Positions 38,753 through 46,938 of a DNA stretch of 64,000 bases are shown here, piece by piece. The translations under genes were made by a program, and so were the position numbers. Numbering within the stretch: position 1 is the first letter of the stretch; the number at the start of each line of letters is the position of its first letter. The notes below the pieces were generated by a model. It was not told where the DNA came from and searched no databases. It saw only the letters and a program-made list of their open reading frames with translations. This DNA comes from DATEDA01 sp963820965 (GTDB lineage Bacteria > Pseudomonadota > Gammaproteobacteria > Burkholderiales > SG8-39), in the NCBI GenBank assembly GCA_963820965.1, contig CAWGCC010000031.1:124001-188000 (forward strand), in the 5' to 3' direction.

Positions 38753-38777
38753 GGTTCGATTCCTGCCAGCAGCACCA
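38728..38777 (+). other. tRNA 3'-half remnant (candidate attachment site)
   Basis: The stretch contains an anticodon-loop-like TTCGTAA (anticodon position CGT, threonine), a perfect T-arm (GCAGG, loop TTCGATT, CCTGC, 38750-38766) and a tRNA 3' end (CAGCAGC plus ACCA). There is no matching 5' acceptor strand or D-arm upstream, so it is not a complete tRNA. tRNA 3' halves are left as att sites when islands integrate into tRNA genes. The accessory region begins right after it. Confidence 0.6.
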
Positions 38778-38929
38778 AATCAAGTCGTTACCCGCGCTTA
38801 GATCGCCGTCACCCCGCGCCGGGTAGCGGCTTGGGTAGCAAGTGGGCCGCAGTACCCCCCGGCGACTGCATTGCCACGAGCCGCGAGGATTCGGTGCCCG
38901 TGTCAGCCGGCGGGGTGTAAGTAGATGCA

Positions 38930-39091
38930 TTAAATCTCAAGCTGGGTCAATTTCACGGCGACTGGGCCACCGATGACGTAGGCGGTATCGGCACGAAACT
39001 CCGCTTCGCGCGCGAACACGGATGGGGCATACCGATAGTCCACCGGGCACACTCGTCCTGCTTCGTTGCGCGGTCCCTGGGTGGGCTGCAT
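38930..39091 (-). pseudogene. N-terminal fragment resembling a metallophosphoesterase
   Basis: From the ATG at 39089-39091 the frame reads a short leader and CPVDYRYAPSVFAREAEF followed by RADTAYVIGG. This resembles the opening of calcineurin-like metallophosphoesterases that continue with GLYGN. After IGG the sequence changes abruptly to VAVKLTQLEI and stops. I read it as a truncated gene at an island junction. Recognition is from memory of the family and is tentative. Confidence 0.4.
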
Positions 39092-39129
39092 GAGGGGTGT
39101 GGCGTCCCGGTTAGGGAAGCAATCCATTC

Positions 39130-40467
39130 TCAGTGCAAATTGGTTGTCCAGGGGGCCAGGGCCGCTTCCGCCAGAAGGGCGGTGCTGACATCCGCAACCG
39201 CCATTGGCCTCGCGAGCAAATCGCCCTGGCCGACATCGCAACCCTCCCATTTGAAGAACTGGAGGTCCTGCTCGGTCACCAATCCATCTGCGATCACGGC
39301 CAGTCCCAGCGTGTGCGCAAGTGCGATGATCGATCGCGCAACTGCCGATCGCTCGCGGTCCTGGGTTACGTGACGCACGAATGACGTGTGGATCTTCACG
39401 CGATCCGGCAGCAGTCGCTGGAGCCGTGGCAGGGAGACGAGCCCCAGGCCGAAATCGACCAGCGTGACGGAAACACCGAGCGACCGCATGGACGCCACCA
39501 CATCCCGTGCGCTCGGCCGCTCTGCGAGCAAGACCGCTTCCGGTACCTCCAGGTCCAGGGTGCCGTGCGGCACCGCGGCACGCGACAGGTGTTCTTCGAT
39601 GCTCGCCAGGACCTGGCAGTCCCAGATGTTCTCGGTGAGGATCGGGAGCGAAATCTGGAACGGCGGCAGGTTGAGTGACTGCCACGCCTGCGCCCATGCG
39701 CAGCCTTGGCGAATCAGCCACTCGTCGAACTTCTGGCGCAACTCGAGATCGCGGATTCCTTCGGCCATCTGCGCCCGGCCAAGGATCGCGTCGCCTCTCC
39801 TCCAGTTTGGCATGAGCTCGATCGCCGCAATGGCCCCCGAGACGAGGTGCATCTGGGGCTGCGCCAAGAGATGCAGGGCGTTGGTTTCGATGGCCTTGGC
39901 GAACGCCTCCTCCAGCGCAAGCCGCTTATAACCCGCGAATCCGCCCAACGCCGGCGAGGCCGGGCTGCCGTGGCGAGGCCGCAGCGTACTGATGTACTTG
40001 TATGCGCGCAACGACGAGATGACGATCGAGCGCAGCTTCTGGGCCACCAGCTCGGTCTTCAGGAAATAACCATTGATGTCGTACCCCGCAATTACTTCAC
40101 GCTCCGGCGCCATGCCCGGCTGGCCGGTGCGCAAGACGATCTGCAGGTCCGCGTTCCCGATCTGCTCCCGGACGTAGGTGATCAGCCGCAACCCGGCATC
40201 GTCGGTTTCCATGACGACATCGAGCAGCATCAGCGCAACGTCCCGATGACTTTCGAGAAATGCCTTGGCTTCCGACGCCGAATAGGCACTGTGCAGTTCG
40301 ACCGGAAGCTCCGAAAACGATGCATCGGCGAGCACGAGCCTCGTGACCTCGTGCACCCCGGGCTCGTCGTCCACCAGCAGGACGATCCAGCGGTCCCTCG
40401 CCCCAGGGCCATCCGGGGCAGCGGCGCGCCCTTCTCGCGAGTCGTCGTGCGATGCGCTCGCAGTCAC
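39130..40467 (-). CDS. Response regulator: REC – DUF3369-like – degenerate EAL
   Basis: The product has 445 residues with a GTG start that shares bases with the stop of the kinase gene (GTGA). The receiver domain has the acidic pair in LLVDDEPG, phospho-Asp near 83 in LLDVVMETDD and Lys in YFLKTEL, the pattern of DUF3369-type regulators. The C-terminal 230 residues have an EAL fold, but key residues differ. EAL is ELM, DDFG is VDFG, the K-I-D motif is VKIHTSF, and AEGVE is ADGLV. It probably does not hydrolyse c-di-GMP and may act as a binding or protein-interaction module. It has no DNA-binding domain. Cognate output of the fused permease-kinase is inferred from coupling. Confidence 0.85.
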   Translation of the reverse strand: MTASASHDDSREGRAAAPDGPGARDRWIVLLVDDEPGVHEVTRLVLADASFSELPVELHSAYSASEAKAFLESHRDVALMLLDVVMETDDAGLRLITYVREQIGNADLQIVLRTGQPGMAPEREVIAGYDINGYFLKTELVAQKLRSIVISSLRAYKYISTLRPRHGSPASPALGGFAGYKRLALEEAFAKAIETNALHLLAQPQMHLVSGAIAAIELMPNWRRGDAILGRAQMAEGIRDLELRQKFDEWLIRQGCAWAQAWQSLNLPPFQISLPILTENIWDCQVLASIEEHLSRAAVPHGTLDLEVPEAVLLAERPSARDVVASMRSLGVSVTLVDFGLGLVSLPRLQRLLPDRVKIHTSFVRHVTQDRERSAVARSIIALAHTLGLAVIADGLVTEQDLQFFKWEGCDVGQGDLLARPMAVADVSTALLAEAALAPWTTNLH

Positions 40468-43199
40468 TCGAGGCTCCTTGGCGCGGTGCGCAGTGCGCTC
40501 GCCAGGCTGGCTGTGGAACCGCTCACGCGTGGCAGGCGCAGGACGAATAGCGTACCACCGCCTACGCGGGTCATGACTTCGATCGAGCCATTCAGCCGGG
40601 CGGTCACGATGTTGTAGACCAGATGCAGGCCAAGGCCGCTGCCACCAACGCCGCGTCGCGTAGTGAAGAACGGCTCGAAGATCCTGTCGTGCAGGTCCTC
40701 CGGGATGCCGCGCCCGTCGTCCTCGTGGTAGAGGACGACTTCGTCGTCGCCATCGAGCCGTGCCCTGATGCGTATGGTGCCATTCATGCCGGCCGCAAAC
40801 CCATGCTGAAGGGAGTTGAGAATGAGATTGGTGATGACTTGCGCGAGCGGCCCCGGATAGCTGTCCATTTCGATGCCGGGCGCGCAATCGACCTGCACCG
40901 CCACCTGCGTTCCCGCGAGCTTCGGCTGCAGGCTCAGCAGCGTTTCCTCGACGTATTTTTTCAGGTCGAAACGCCGCCGGTCGTCGCTGGTCTGGTCTAC
41001 CGCGACCTGCTTGAAACTCTGCACCAATTGAGCGGCGCGATTGGCGTTCGACAGCAACAGCCGGGCCGATTGGGCGGCGTCATCCAGATAGGACCTGACG
41101 TCCGCTTGGGCGAGGCTACCGCATTCGAGTTTTTCCCTGACTGCGGTGGTCCGATCCTGAAGGTAGGATGCCGCGCTCACCGCGATGCCCACCGGCGTGT
41201 TGATCTCGTGAGCGACACCGGCAACCAGGCTGCCGAGGGATGCCATCTTCTCCGATTCCACGAGATGGCCGCGAGTCATTTCGAGGTGGTGCAGCGACCG
41301 TACGAGCTCGCCTTCGGCAAGTTCCCGGCTGTCGTGTGAAAGCACGATCCACCATGTTCCGACGGCGATCACGACCAGCGTGGCGGCGTAGATGCGGACC
41401 AAGACGTCCACCAGGTCGAAGCCGGCGGCGGAAGTCTCCAGGTCGAGCAGGCGGTAGGAAAGGAGGAAGACTGCACCCACCACAGCGGAGGCGATGCTGA
41501 ACAGCAGGAAGAAGCGGCCCAGGCGGCGCCCGAAATGCGGCTCGAATGCCGGTGTCCCGAGGGGGGCCGCGTCCAGGGCTGGCGCTCTGCCGACCGTGGC
41601 ACCCTTACAGGAGTCATGGCAGTGGTTCTCCAGCCCGCAGCACAGAGAGCAGATTGCGCCCTGGTAAAACGGGCAATGGGCCATGTCGCGCGGCTCGTAG
41701 TGCCGCTCGCAGATGCAGCACTGCACGAGGGCCGGCTGCGGTTCGCCTCGGAAGTGGGTATCGGCTCTCGCGATGTAATATTTGCCCTGGGTGACGTATC
41801 CGATGGTGATGGCGCTGACGAAGGATATGGCCAGCGCGATGAAGGCGGAGAAGGCACGGCAGGCCTCACCGAGGAAGCCGGCGTACGCGCTGATTGAGAT
41901 GAGCGAGGCAATCAGCATCGCGCCGCAGCCGACCGGGTTTATGTTGTAGAGGTGGGCCCGCTTGAACTCGATGTAGGCGGGGCTGATCCCCAGCGGCTTG
42001 AGTACCACCAGATCCGCAACCAGCGCGCCGATCCAGGCGATGACGACGTTGGAGTAGACGCTCAAGACCGTCTCCAGCGTCGTGAAGATGCCGAGCAGCA
42101 TCAACAGGAGGCCGATCAACACGTTGAACACAAGCCAAACGACACGCCCCGGGTGGAAGTGCGTCAGCCGTGCGAAGGCGTTGGACCACGCGAGAGATCC
42201 GGCGTAGGCATTGGTGACATTGATCTTGACCTGGGAGATCACGACGAACACTGTCGCCACCACGAGAACCACGGTCGGGTTGTCGAACACGTACTCGTAT
42301 CCCTTGATGTACATCGTTATCGGAACGACGGCATCGCTCGCCGGTAGCCCGGCGCGTATGACGAGAAAGGCTAGGAGTCCGCCGGCGAGGATCTTGAGAC
42401 CGCCGATGACGATCCAGCCCGGGCCGGCGGAAAGCAGCGCCGCCCACCACGAGACCCGGTTCCGCGCGCTCTTTTCCGGCAGGAAGCGCAGATAGTCGAC
42501 CTGTTCCCCGATCTGGCCCATGAGCGAGAACAGCACGCCGGTGGCGGCGCCGAACGAGAGCCAGCTGAATCCGCTGTCCTGGCCCGAGTAGCCCGGAAAC
42601 GACGCCCACTCGGCCAGCACCCCCGGTTCCCGATAAAGAATGAATACGAAGGGAAGTATTAACAGGACCACCCAGACGGGCTGCGTCCATTGCTGGAGCC
42701 GGTTGATGAGGGTCACTCCGTAGAACGCGAGCGGGATGATGATCAGCGAGCAGACGAGATAGCCCACCACCACATTCAATCCGACGCTCATTTCGAGCGC
42801 CTGCGCCATGATCGCCGCCTCGATCGCGAAGAATATGAAGGTGAACGACGCGTATATCAGCGAGGTGACCGTGGAGCCGATATAGCCAAATCCGGCGCCA
42901 CGGGTAAGCAGATCGATGTCGACGTTGGCAACGCTCGAGTAGTAGGCGATGGGCAGGCTGATCAGGAAGATGAGAATCGAGACGAGGATGATCGCTGCAA
43001 AGGCATTCTGGAATCCGTGATTGACGGTGAGGCTTCCACCTATCGCTTCGAGCGCGAGAAACGAGATTCCGCCGATTGCCGTGTTGGCGAGCAGCCCGGG
43101 CGACCAGCGCCGGAACGACTTCGCGGCATAGCGCAGGGCATAGTCCTCCAGGGTCTCGTTGGCGACCCAGGATTGGTATTCGCGTTTGACGCGGATCAC
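40464..43199 (-). CDS. NCS1-type permease fused to a sensor histidine kinase
   Basis: The product has 911 residues from a GTG start. Residues 1-490 form a multi-helix membrane domain resembling nucleobase:cation symporter-1 (cytosine/purine/allantoin permease) proteins, with about 12 hydrophobic segments (for example LLANTAIGGISFLALEAIGG and VVVGYLVCSLIIIPLAF). At about 493-532 lies a Cys/His cluster (CCICERHYEP, AHCPFYQGAICSLCC, CHDSCK) likely to bind zinc. Two further helices follow (about 560-622). The kinase has the H-box GVAHEINTPVG (His about 662), the N-box NLILNSLQHG, DDGRGIPED, FEPFFTTRR and GSGLGLHL. The output partner is the coupled REC–EAL gene. It is analogous in logic to CbrA (SLC5–kinase) but with a different transporter family. 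The ligand is probably a small nitrogen compound, inferred from the amidase genes nearby. Confidence 0.9.
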   Translation of the reverse strand: MIRVKREYQSWVANETLEDYALRYAAKSFRRWSPGLLANTAIGGISFLALEAIGGSLTVNHGFQNAFAAIILVSILIFLISLPIAYYSSVANVDIDLLTRGAGFGYIGSTVTSLIYASFTFIFFAIEAAIMAQALEMSVGLNVVVGYLVCSLIIIPLAFYGVTLINRLQQWTQPVWVVLLILPFVFILYREPGVLAEWASFPGYSGQDSGFSWLSFGAATGVLFSLMGQIGEQVDYLRFLPEKSARNRVSWWAALLSAGPGWIVIGGLKILAGGLLAFLVIRAGLPASDAVVPITMYIKGYEYVFDNPTVVLVVATVFVVISQVKINVTNAYAGSLAWSNAFARLTHFHPGRVVWLVFNVLIGLLLMLLGIFTTLETVLSVYSNVVIAWIGALVADLVVLKPLGISPAYIEFKRAHLYNINPVGCGAMLIASLISISAYAGFLGEACRAFSAFIALAISFVSAITIGYVTQGKYYIARADTHFRGEPQPALVQCCICERHYEPRDMAHCPFYQGAICSLCCGLENHCHDSCKGATVGRAPALDAAPLGTPAFEPHFGRRLGRFFLLFSIASAVVGAVFLLSYRLLDLETSAAGFDLVDVLVRIYAATLVVIAVGTWWIVLSHDSRELAEGELVRSLHHLEMTRGHLVESEKMASLGSLVAGVAHEINTPVGIAVSAASYLQDRTTAVREKLECGSLAQADVRSYLDDAAQSARLLLSNANRAAQLVQSFKQVAVDQTSDDRRRFDLKKYVEETLLSLQPKLAGTQVAVQVDCAPGIEMDSYPGPLAQVITNLILNSLQHGFAAGMNGTIRIRARLDGDDEVVLYHEDDGRGIPEDLHDRIFEPFFTTRRGVGGSGLGLHLVYNIVTARLNGSIEVMTRVGGGTLFVLRLPRVSGSTASLASALRTAPRSLE

Positions 43200-43596
43200 G
43201 GCAAGTTCCGAAAGGGTGCCCTTGCGCCGTCTATCGGCGATCGAAGGCGAATGCGATTATTCGCCGCAACGAACTCGGGTACAACCACGCTATGCCGCCG
43301 GTTTGGCCCTCGGTGCCGCGATGGCCGGAACGGAAAAGCGGAGCCATTGACGCCGCCAATGCGCGATGTTAGCCGCAAGCGGAGCCACCGGCGAGGTGGC
43401 GATGGTGCGCCGCAAAGGTTGGCACGCTGCTGGACGCTCCAAGTCCGGATTGACTTTGTCGTCGTTAGCCGAAACACTAGCGACCGGCCGATGCGCGGCG
43501 CGGCGCTCCAGTGGGCGCCAGTGAGCAGCGCATCGCGGTCTCGTGGCTCTGTTCGTCCGCTGGCACACGCTGTTCCTGGAGGAGGTCGCTGCGACC
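43200..43596. promoter_or_regulatory. Divergent control region with a perfect inverted repeat at 43246-43265
   Basis: This 397-bp gap separates the divergent kinase and LuxR-type genes. GGCGAAT (43246-43252) and ATTCGCC (43259-43265) form a perfect dyad with a 6-bp spacer about 50 bp upstream of the kinase start. No other gene is visible in the gap; a GTG at 43543 in frame with the LuxR gene is possible but less likely than 43597. Confidence 0.45.
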
Positions 43597-44748
43597 ATGA
43601 CGCCGGCGCGTCCGCAGGGCGAACCGAAGGTCGACCTCGACCCGCTTCTCTACCGGATCCACGCGTCGAGCGATGCGAACGGTGATTGGAGCGATGTTCT
43701 CGCGTTGCTGCGAGACAGGCTCGACGGTCGGCTGGTAACCCTCTCCCGACACCACTTCGCGTCCGGCCAGGGCGCGGTTGTCTGCGAGTTTCCGGAGAGT
43801 CCGAGATTCCGGACCGAGTACCCGCAATACGCGTCGCGCAATCCCTGGTTCCTGTCGAGCGAGGAGTTCACTCCGGGCCGGGTCATGACCGGCGATGAGC
43901 TGCTGAGCAACAAGGACTTGGTGAAGACCGATTTCTATCGGGGCCTACTCAAGCCGCATGGCCTGTTTCACTGCTTGTCCGGCGTTGCCGTGCGTCGCGG
44001 GCAGCTCGTCTATTGCGTCAGTGCCCACCGAGGGCAGGATGAAGCCGCCTACGGGGAACGCGAGAAGTCGAGCCTCAGAGCCGTGCTCGCGCATCTGTCG
44101 CTGGCGCTCGAAAATCGCTGGCGCCTGCGCCAATCAGGCGATCTGACCAAGGTAATGATGGGGGTCGTGGATCGACACCCCCACCCGTCGCTGCTTGTCG
44201 ATGCCGACGGCCGCATCGTGCATTGCAACCGGAGCGCCCTTGCGCTTTCCGTACCACGGGCCGGCCTCTGCATCGAGGGAGGACGGCTCGCGGCGGCCAC
44301 ATCCATTGATCGTGCAGCCCTACGCGAGGCCATCAGGGACGTTGCCAAGGCGGGGGCGGCCGATGCCGCCGACGCGACGCGGGCAGTCACCTTGTCCGTT
44401 CCCGGCGCGCGGCATCCCGCGGTCGTGTCTGTTCATGCCGCAGGCAGGGTTTTCCGGGCGGAAACCGGCGAGATCGACGAAGTGGTTCTGGTCACCGCAA
44501 GGAATCCGGATTTCGAGCACGACCTCCACACCTGCTCCTTCGTGAAGCAGTTCGCGTTGAGTCCGGCCCAGGCGCGTGTGGGCGTGATGATCATCAGTGG
44601 ACACTCGCTCGCCGACACTGCCAGGAAGCTGCACGTTTCGGACAATACTGCGCGCAGCCATCTCAAGCAGGTCTTCCAGAAGACCAATACGCACGGCCAG
44701 ATGGAACTCGTGCATCTGCACGCCAGAATCTGCGGCAACGGCGACTAG
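43597..44748 (+). CDS. LuxR-family transcriptional regulator
   Basis: The product has 383 residues. The C-terminal 60 residues form a LuxR-type helix-turn-helix (FALSPAQARVGVMIISGHS, then DTARKLHVSDNTARSHLKQV). The N-terminal 300 residues have no phosphoreceiver; the middle contains a PAS-like stretch (HPHPSLLVDADGRIVHCNRS), so it probably senses a ligand directly. The ATG at 43597 follows GGAGG by about 12 bp; an alternative GTG lies at 43543. It is divergent from the permease-kinase and upstream of the amidase genes, whose control region carries LuxR-like dyads. Confidence 0.85.
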   Translation: MTPARPQGEPKVDLDPLLYRIHASSDANGDWSDVLALLRDRLDGRLVTLSRHHFASGQGAVVCEFPESPRFRTEYPQYASRNPWFLSSEEFTPGRVMTGDELLSNKDLVKTDFYRGLLKPHGLFHCLSGVAVRRGQLVYCVSAHRGQDEAAYGEREKSSLRAVLAHLSLALENRWRLRQSGDLTKVMMGVVDRHPHPSLLVDADGRIVHCNRSALALSVPRAGLCIEGGRLAAATSIDRAALREAIRDVAKAGAADAADATRAVTLSVPGARHPAVVSVHAAGRVFRAETGEIDEVVLVTARNPDFEHDLHTCSFVKQFALSPAQARVGVMIISGHSLADTARKLHVSDNTARSHLKQVFQKTNTHGQMELVHLHARICGNGD

Positions 44749-45142
44749 CGGCGGCTGACGCGCTCCATTCCTCTCCGGCTGCCGGACTGGTGCGCGACTG
44801 ACGTCGCGTGCCGTCGCGCACTGGAGTGCTTGCACCCTCCCGCTGCGGCACGGCGGCACGGCGTCGCGCCGACCCCAGGAACGTGGGCGTCTCGTCCCCT
44901 TCGCCGGCGGGGACATCGGCGGCCGCCTCACCCGAATGGGTGAGCGCGCGATCACCCATTCAGGTGAGCGAAGGATCCCCTGCCCAAGGGATTCACCAAA
45001 TGACGGGTCCTCCTACGATGCGGGACTGCCCATCGGCAGACGGGCAGTTCGTTCCAGCCCCACCGAAGTGTTGGTGTTCTCACTCGGCCTCGGTCGGGGT
45101 CGCTTCTGAATGTGATGTTGTTGACTGAGAAGGAGCAGCGCG
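44749..45142. promoter_or_regulatory. Control region of the fmd genes with tandem dyads
   Basis: CTCACCCGAATGGGTGAG (44927-44944) is a perfect 18-bp palindrome. TCACCCATTCAGGTGA (44952-44967) is a second, imperfect copy whose centre is 24 bp from the first. A third weaker dyad (ATCCC … GGGAT, 44974-44991) follows. They lie about 150-215 bp before the first fmdB start. The repeats fit the binding of a dimeric LuxR-type regulator. No gene is visible in the remaining gap. Confidence 0.6.
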
Positions 45143-45436
45143 GTGGCCACATACGAGTATCGGTGTGATCAAGATGGTGTGTTCGACGTAACTCGGCCGC
45201 TCGGTACGGCGCCGGAGTCGGTCACATGTTCGGTGTGCGGTAGCGAGGCTAGGCGAGTCTTCTCGATACCCATGGTTCGGTCCGGGTCACGTACTGGTCT
45301 GTTTGCTGCGATCGATCACGCGGAGAAGAGCCGCCACGAGCCTGACGTGGTCACCTCGCTGCCTTCGACCGGGGCACGCAGGCGAACGCCTGTGCTCCCG
45401 CTAACCCCCACCCTCCGGCGCCTCCCCAGGCCCTGA
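45143..45436 (+). CDS. fmdB: FmdB-family zinc-ribbon protein, long form
   Basis: The product has 97 residues from a GTG preceded by AAGGAG. It begins with ATYEYRC and has one intact pair, CSVC. The first pair is reduced to a single cysteine (CDQD), so the ribbon is asymmetric. A basic, proline-rich tail follows, ending LRRLPRP. From memory, this long form with a tail is commoner in Actinobacteria than in Proteobacteria. FmdB proteins accompany formamidases and are described as regulatory in Methylophilus. It is 114 bp upstream of fmdA. Confidence 0.8.
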   Translation: MATYEYRCDQDGVFDVTRPLGTAPESVTCSVCGSEARRVFSIPMVRSGSRTGLFAAIDHAEKSRHEPDVVTSLPSTGARRRTPVLPLTPTLRRLPRP

Positions 45437-45550
45437 CGATCGGTACTGGGGATCAATTCAATTCAGGAAAGGAGAGGGTACCGGGAGATCAATTAGCACA
45501 TGGGTCTGACTTTCACGACGGTAAGCAACTAGCGAACGAGGAGACTCGAT

Positions 45551-46807
45551 ATGCCTAAGAATCTGTTCCCGATGGATAACACCAAGAAATTCAAAGACCA
45601 GAAGCTCGTAGGACACAATAGATGGCACCCGGACATTCCGGCGGCCGTAACCATCAAGCCGGGCGAAGTCTTCCGCGCGGATATCCGCGAGTGGTTCGAC
45701 GGTGCGATCAAAAACGATGACTCTGCAGATGACGTTCGGAATGCGCCGCTTCCGGGGGTGCACGTTCTCACCGGCCCCTTCTACGTCGAGGGGGCCGAGC
45801 CCGGCGACCTGCTGATCGTCGACATCCTTGAGATCGATGCCTGCGATCAAGAGGACTCAGGTCCCTTCTCCGGCATGGGTTGGGGCTACACCGGCGTGTT
45901 CGCCACCAAGAACGGCGGCGGCTTCCTCACGGAGCGGTTTCCCGATGCCTACAAGGTGATCTGGGACTTCAGGGGCGACATCGCCACCTCGCGTCACATT
46001 CCGGGAGTCTCTTACGCGGGCATCCATCACCCGGGTCTGATGGGTACCGCACCGTCGGCCGAACTGCTCGCGAAGTGGACGAAGCGCGAAACCGCCCTGA
46101 TCGCGACCAACCCCGATCGTGTGCCGCCGCTCGCTCTGCCCCCGCTTCCCGACAGCGCCATTCTGGGATCGCTCAAGGGCGCCGATTTCGATCGAGTGGC
46201 CAAAGAGGCAGCCCGGACGGCCCCACCTCGCGAGAACGGCGGGAACCAGGACATCAAGAACCTGACCGCGGGGAGCCGGGTCTTCTACCCCGTCTTTGTC
46301 CCCGGGGCGAAGCTGTCGTTTGGTGACCTGCACTTCTCCCAGGGCGATGGCGAGATCACGTTCTGCGGTGCGATCGAGATGGGCGGGTTCATGGATCTGC
46401 ACGTCGATCTCATCAAGGGCGGCATGGCCACGTATGGCGTCCGTGAGAATGCGATCTTCATGCCCGGCATCCGCGATCCGCACTACTCCGAGTGGATTGC
46501 GTTTTCGGGGGTCTCGGTAGACGGCAATGGCAAGCAGCACTACCTGGACTCGGGGTTGGCCTACGCGAACGCCTGCAACCACGCCATCGATTACCTCATG
46601 AAGTTCGGCTATTCCGACATCCAGGCGTACATGATCCTGGGGTCAGCGCCGGTCGAGGGACGGTTGTCCGGCGTGGTCGACATCCCGAACGCGTGCTCGA
46701 CGATCTACATCCCCAGGGCGATCTTCGACTTCGACGTCCGCCCGTCGACGAGCGGGAAGCCGCACCAGGTGAAACAAGGCATGAAGGTGCCCAAGTCGTC
46801 GAACTAA
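45551..46807 (+). CDS. fmdA: Formamidase/acetamidase
   Basis: The product has 418 residues, the length of Methylophilus FmdA (about 407). Family landmarks are FYVEGAEPGDLLIVDIL, GWGYTGVFATKNGGGFL, GIHHPGLMGTAPS, the metal-site region GDLHFSQGDGEI and GGFMDLHVDL. It hydrolyses formamide (and possibly short amides) to ammonia and the acid, in the cytosol. Start: GAGGAG is 8 bp before the ATG. It sits between fmdB and an AmiS/UreI-type channel gene, so uptake, hydrolysis and regulation are encoded together. Confidence 0.95.
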   Translation: MPKNLFPMDNTKKFKDQKLVGHNRWHPDIPAAVTIKPGEVFRADIREWFDGAIKNDDSADDVRNAPLPGVHVLTGPFYVEGAEPGDLLIVDILEIDACDQEDSGPFSGMGWGYTGVFATKNGGGFLTERFPDAYKVIWDFRGDIATSRHIPGVSYAGIHHPGLMGTAPSAELLAKWTKRETALIATNPDRVPPLALPPLPDSAILGSLKGADFDRVAKEAARTAPPRENGGNQDIKNLTAGSRVFYPVFVPGAKLSFGDLHFSQGDGEITFCGAIEMGGFMDLHVDLIKGGMATYGVRENAIFMPGIRDPHYSEWIAFSGVSVDGNGKQHYLDSGLAYANACNHAIDYLMKFGYSDIQAYMILGSAPVEGRLSGVVDIPNACSTIYIPRAIFDFDVRPSTSGKPHQVKQGMKVPKSSN

Positions 46808-46865
46808 CAGTCGCAACACGCCTACGCCACGACGGCATTCGAGGTTGCTTGAAAGTGCCCAGGCT

Positions 46866-46895
46866 GCGTCCCCGCCCCTTTGGGGGCCGGGACGC
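46866..46895 (+). promoter_or_regulatory. Intercistronic hairpin between fmdA and the amide channel gene
   Basis: GCGTCCC (46866-46872) pairs with GGGACGC (46889-46895), and an inner GCCCC/GGGGG arm extends the stem to a short loop. There is no T-run after it, so it may be an RNA-processing or partial-attenuation element rather than a full terminator. It would set the ratio of enzyme to channel. Confidence 0.5.
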
Positions 46896-46938
46896 GCGGG
46901 GCTTCGTATGGCTCGGAGCTGACTGAGGAGAACGCACC

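Noticed and set aside
38693..38777. Complete tRNA-Thr gene
   Set aside because: Only the 3' half (T-arm, ACCA) is convincing; no 5' acceptor strand or D-arm pairs with it.
38805..38895. C-terminal remnant of a tyrosine integrase on the minus strand after the tRNA fragment
   Set aside because: A short frame ending with LLPKPLPGAG-like text is suggestive of island integrase ends, but too short and without catalytic residues to call.
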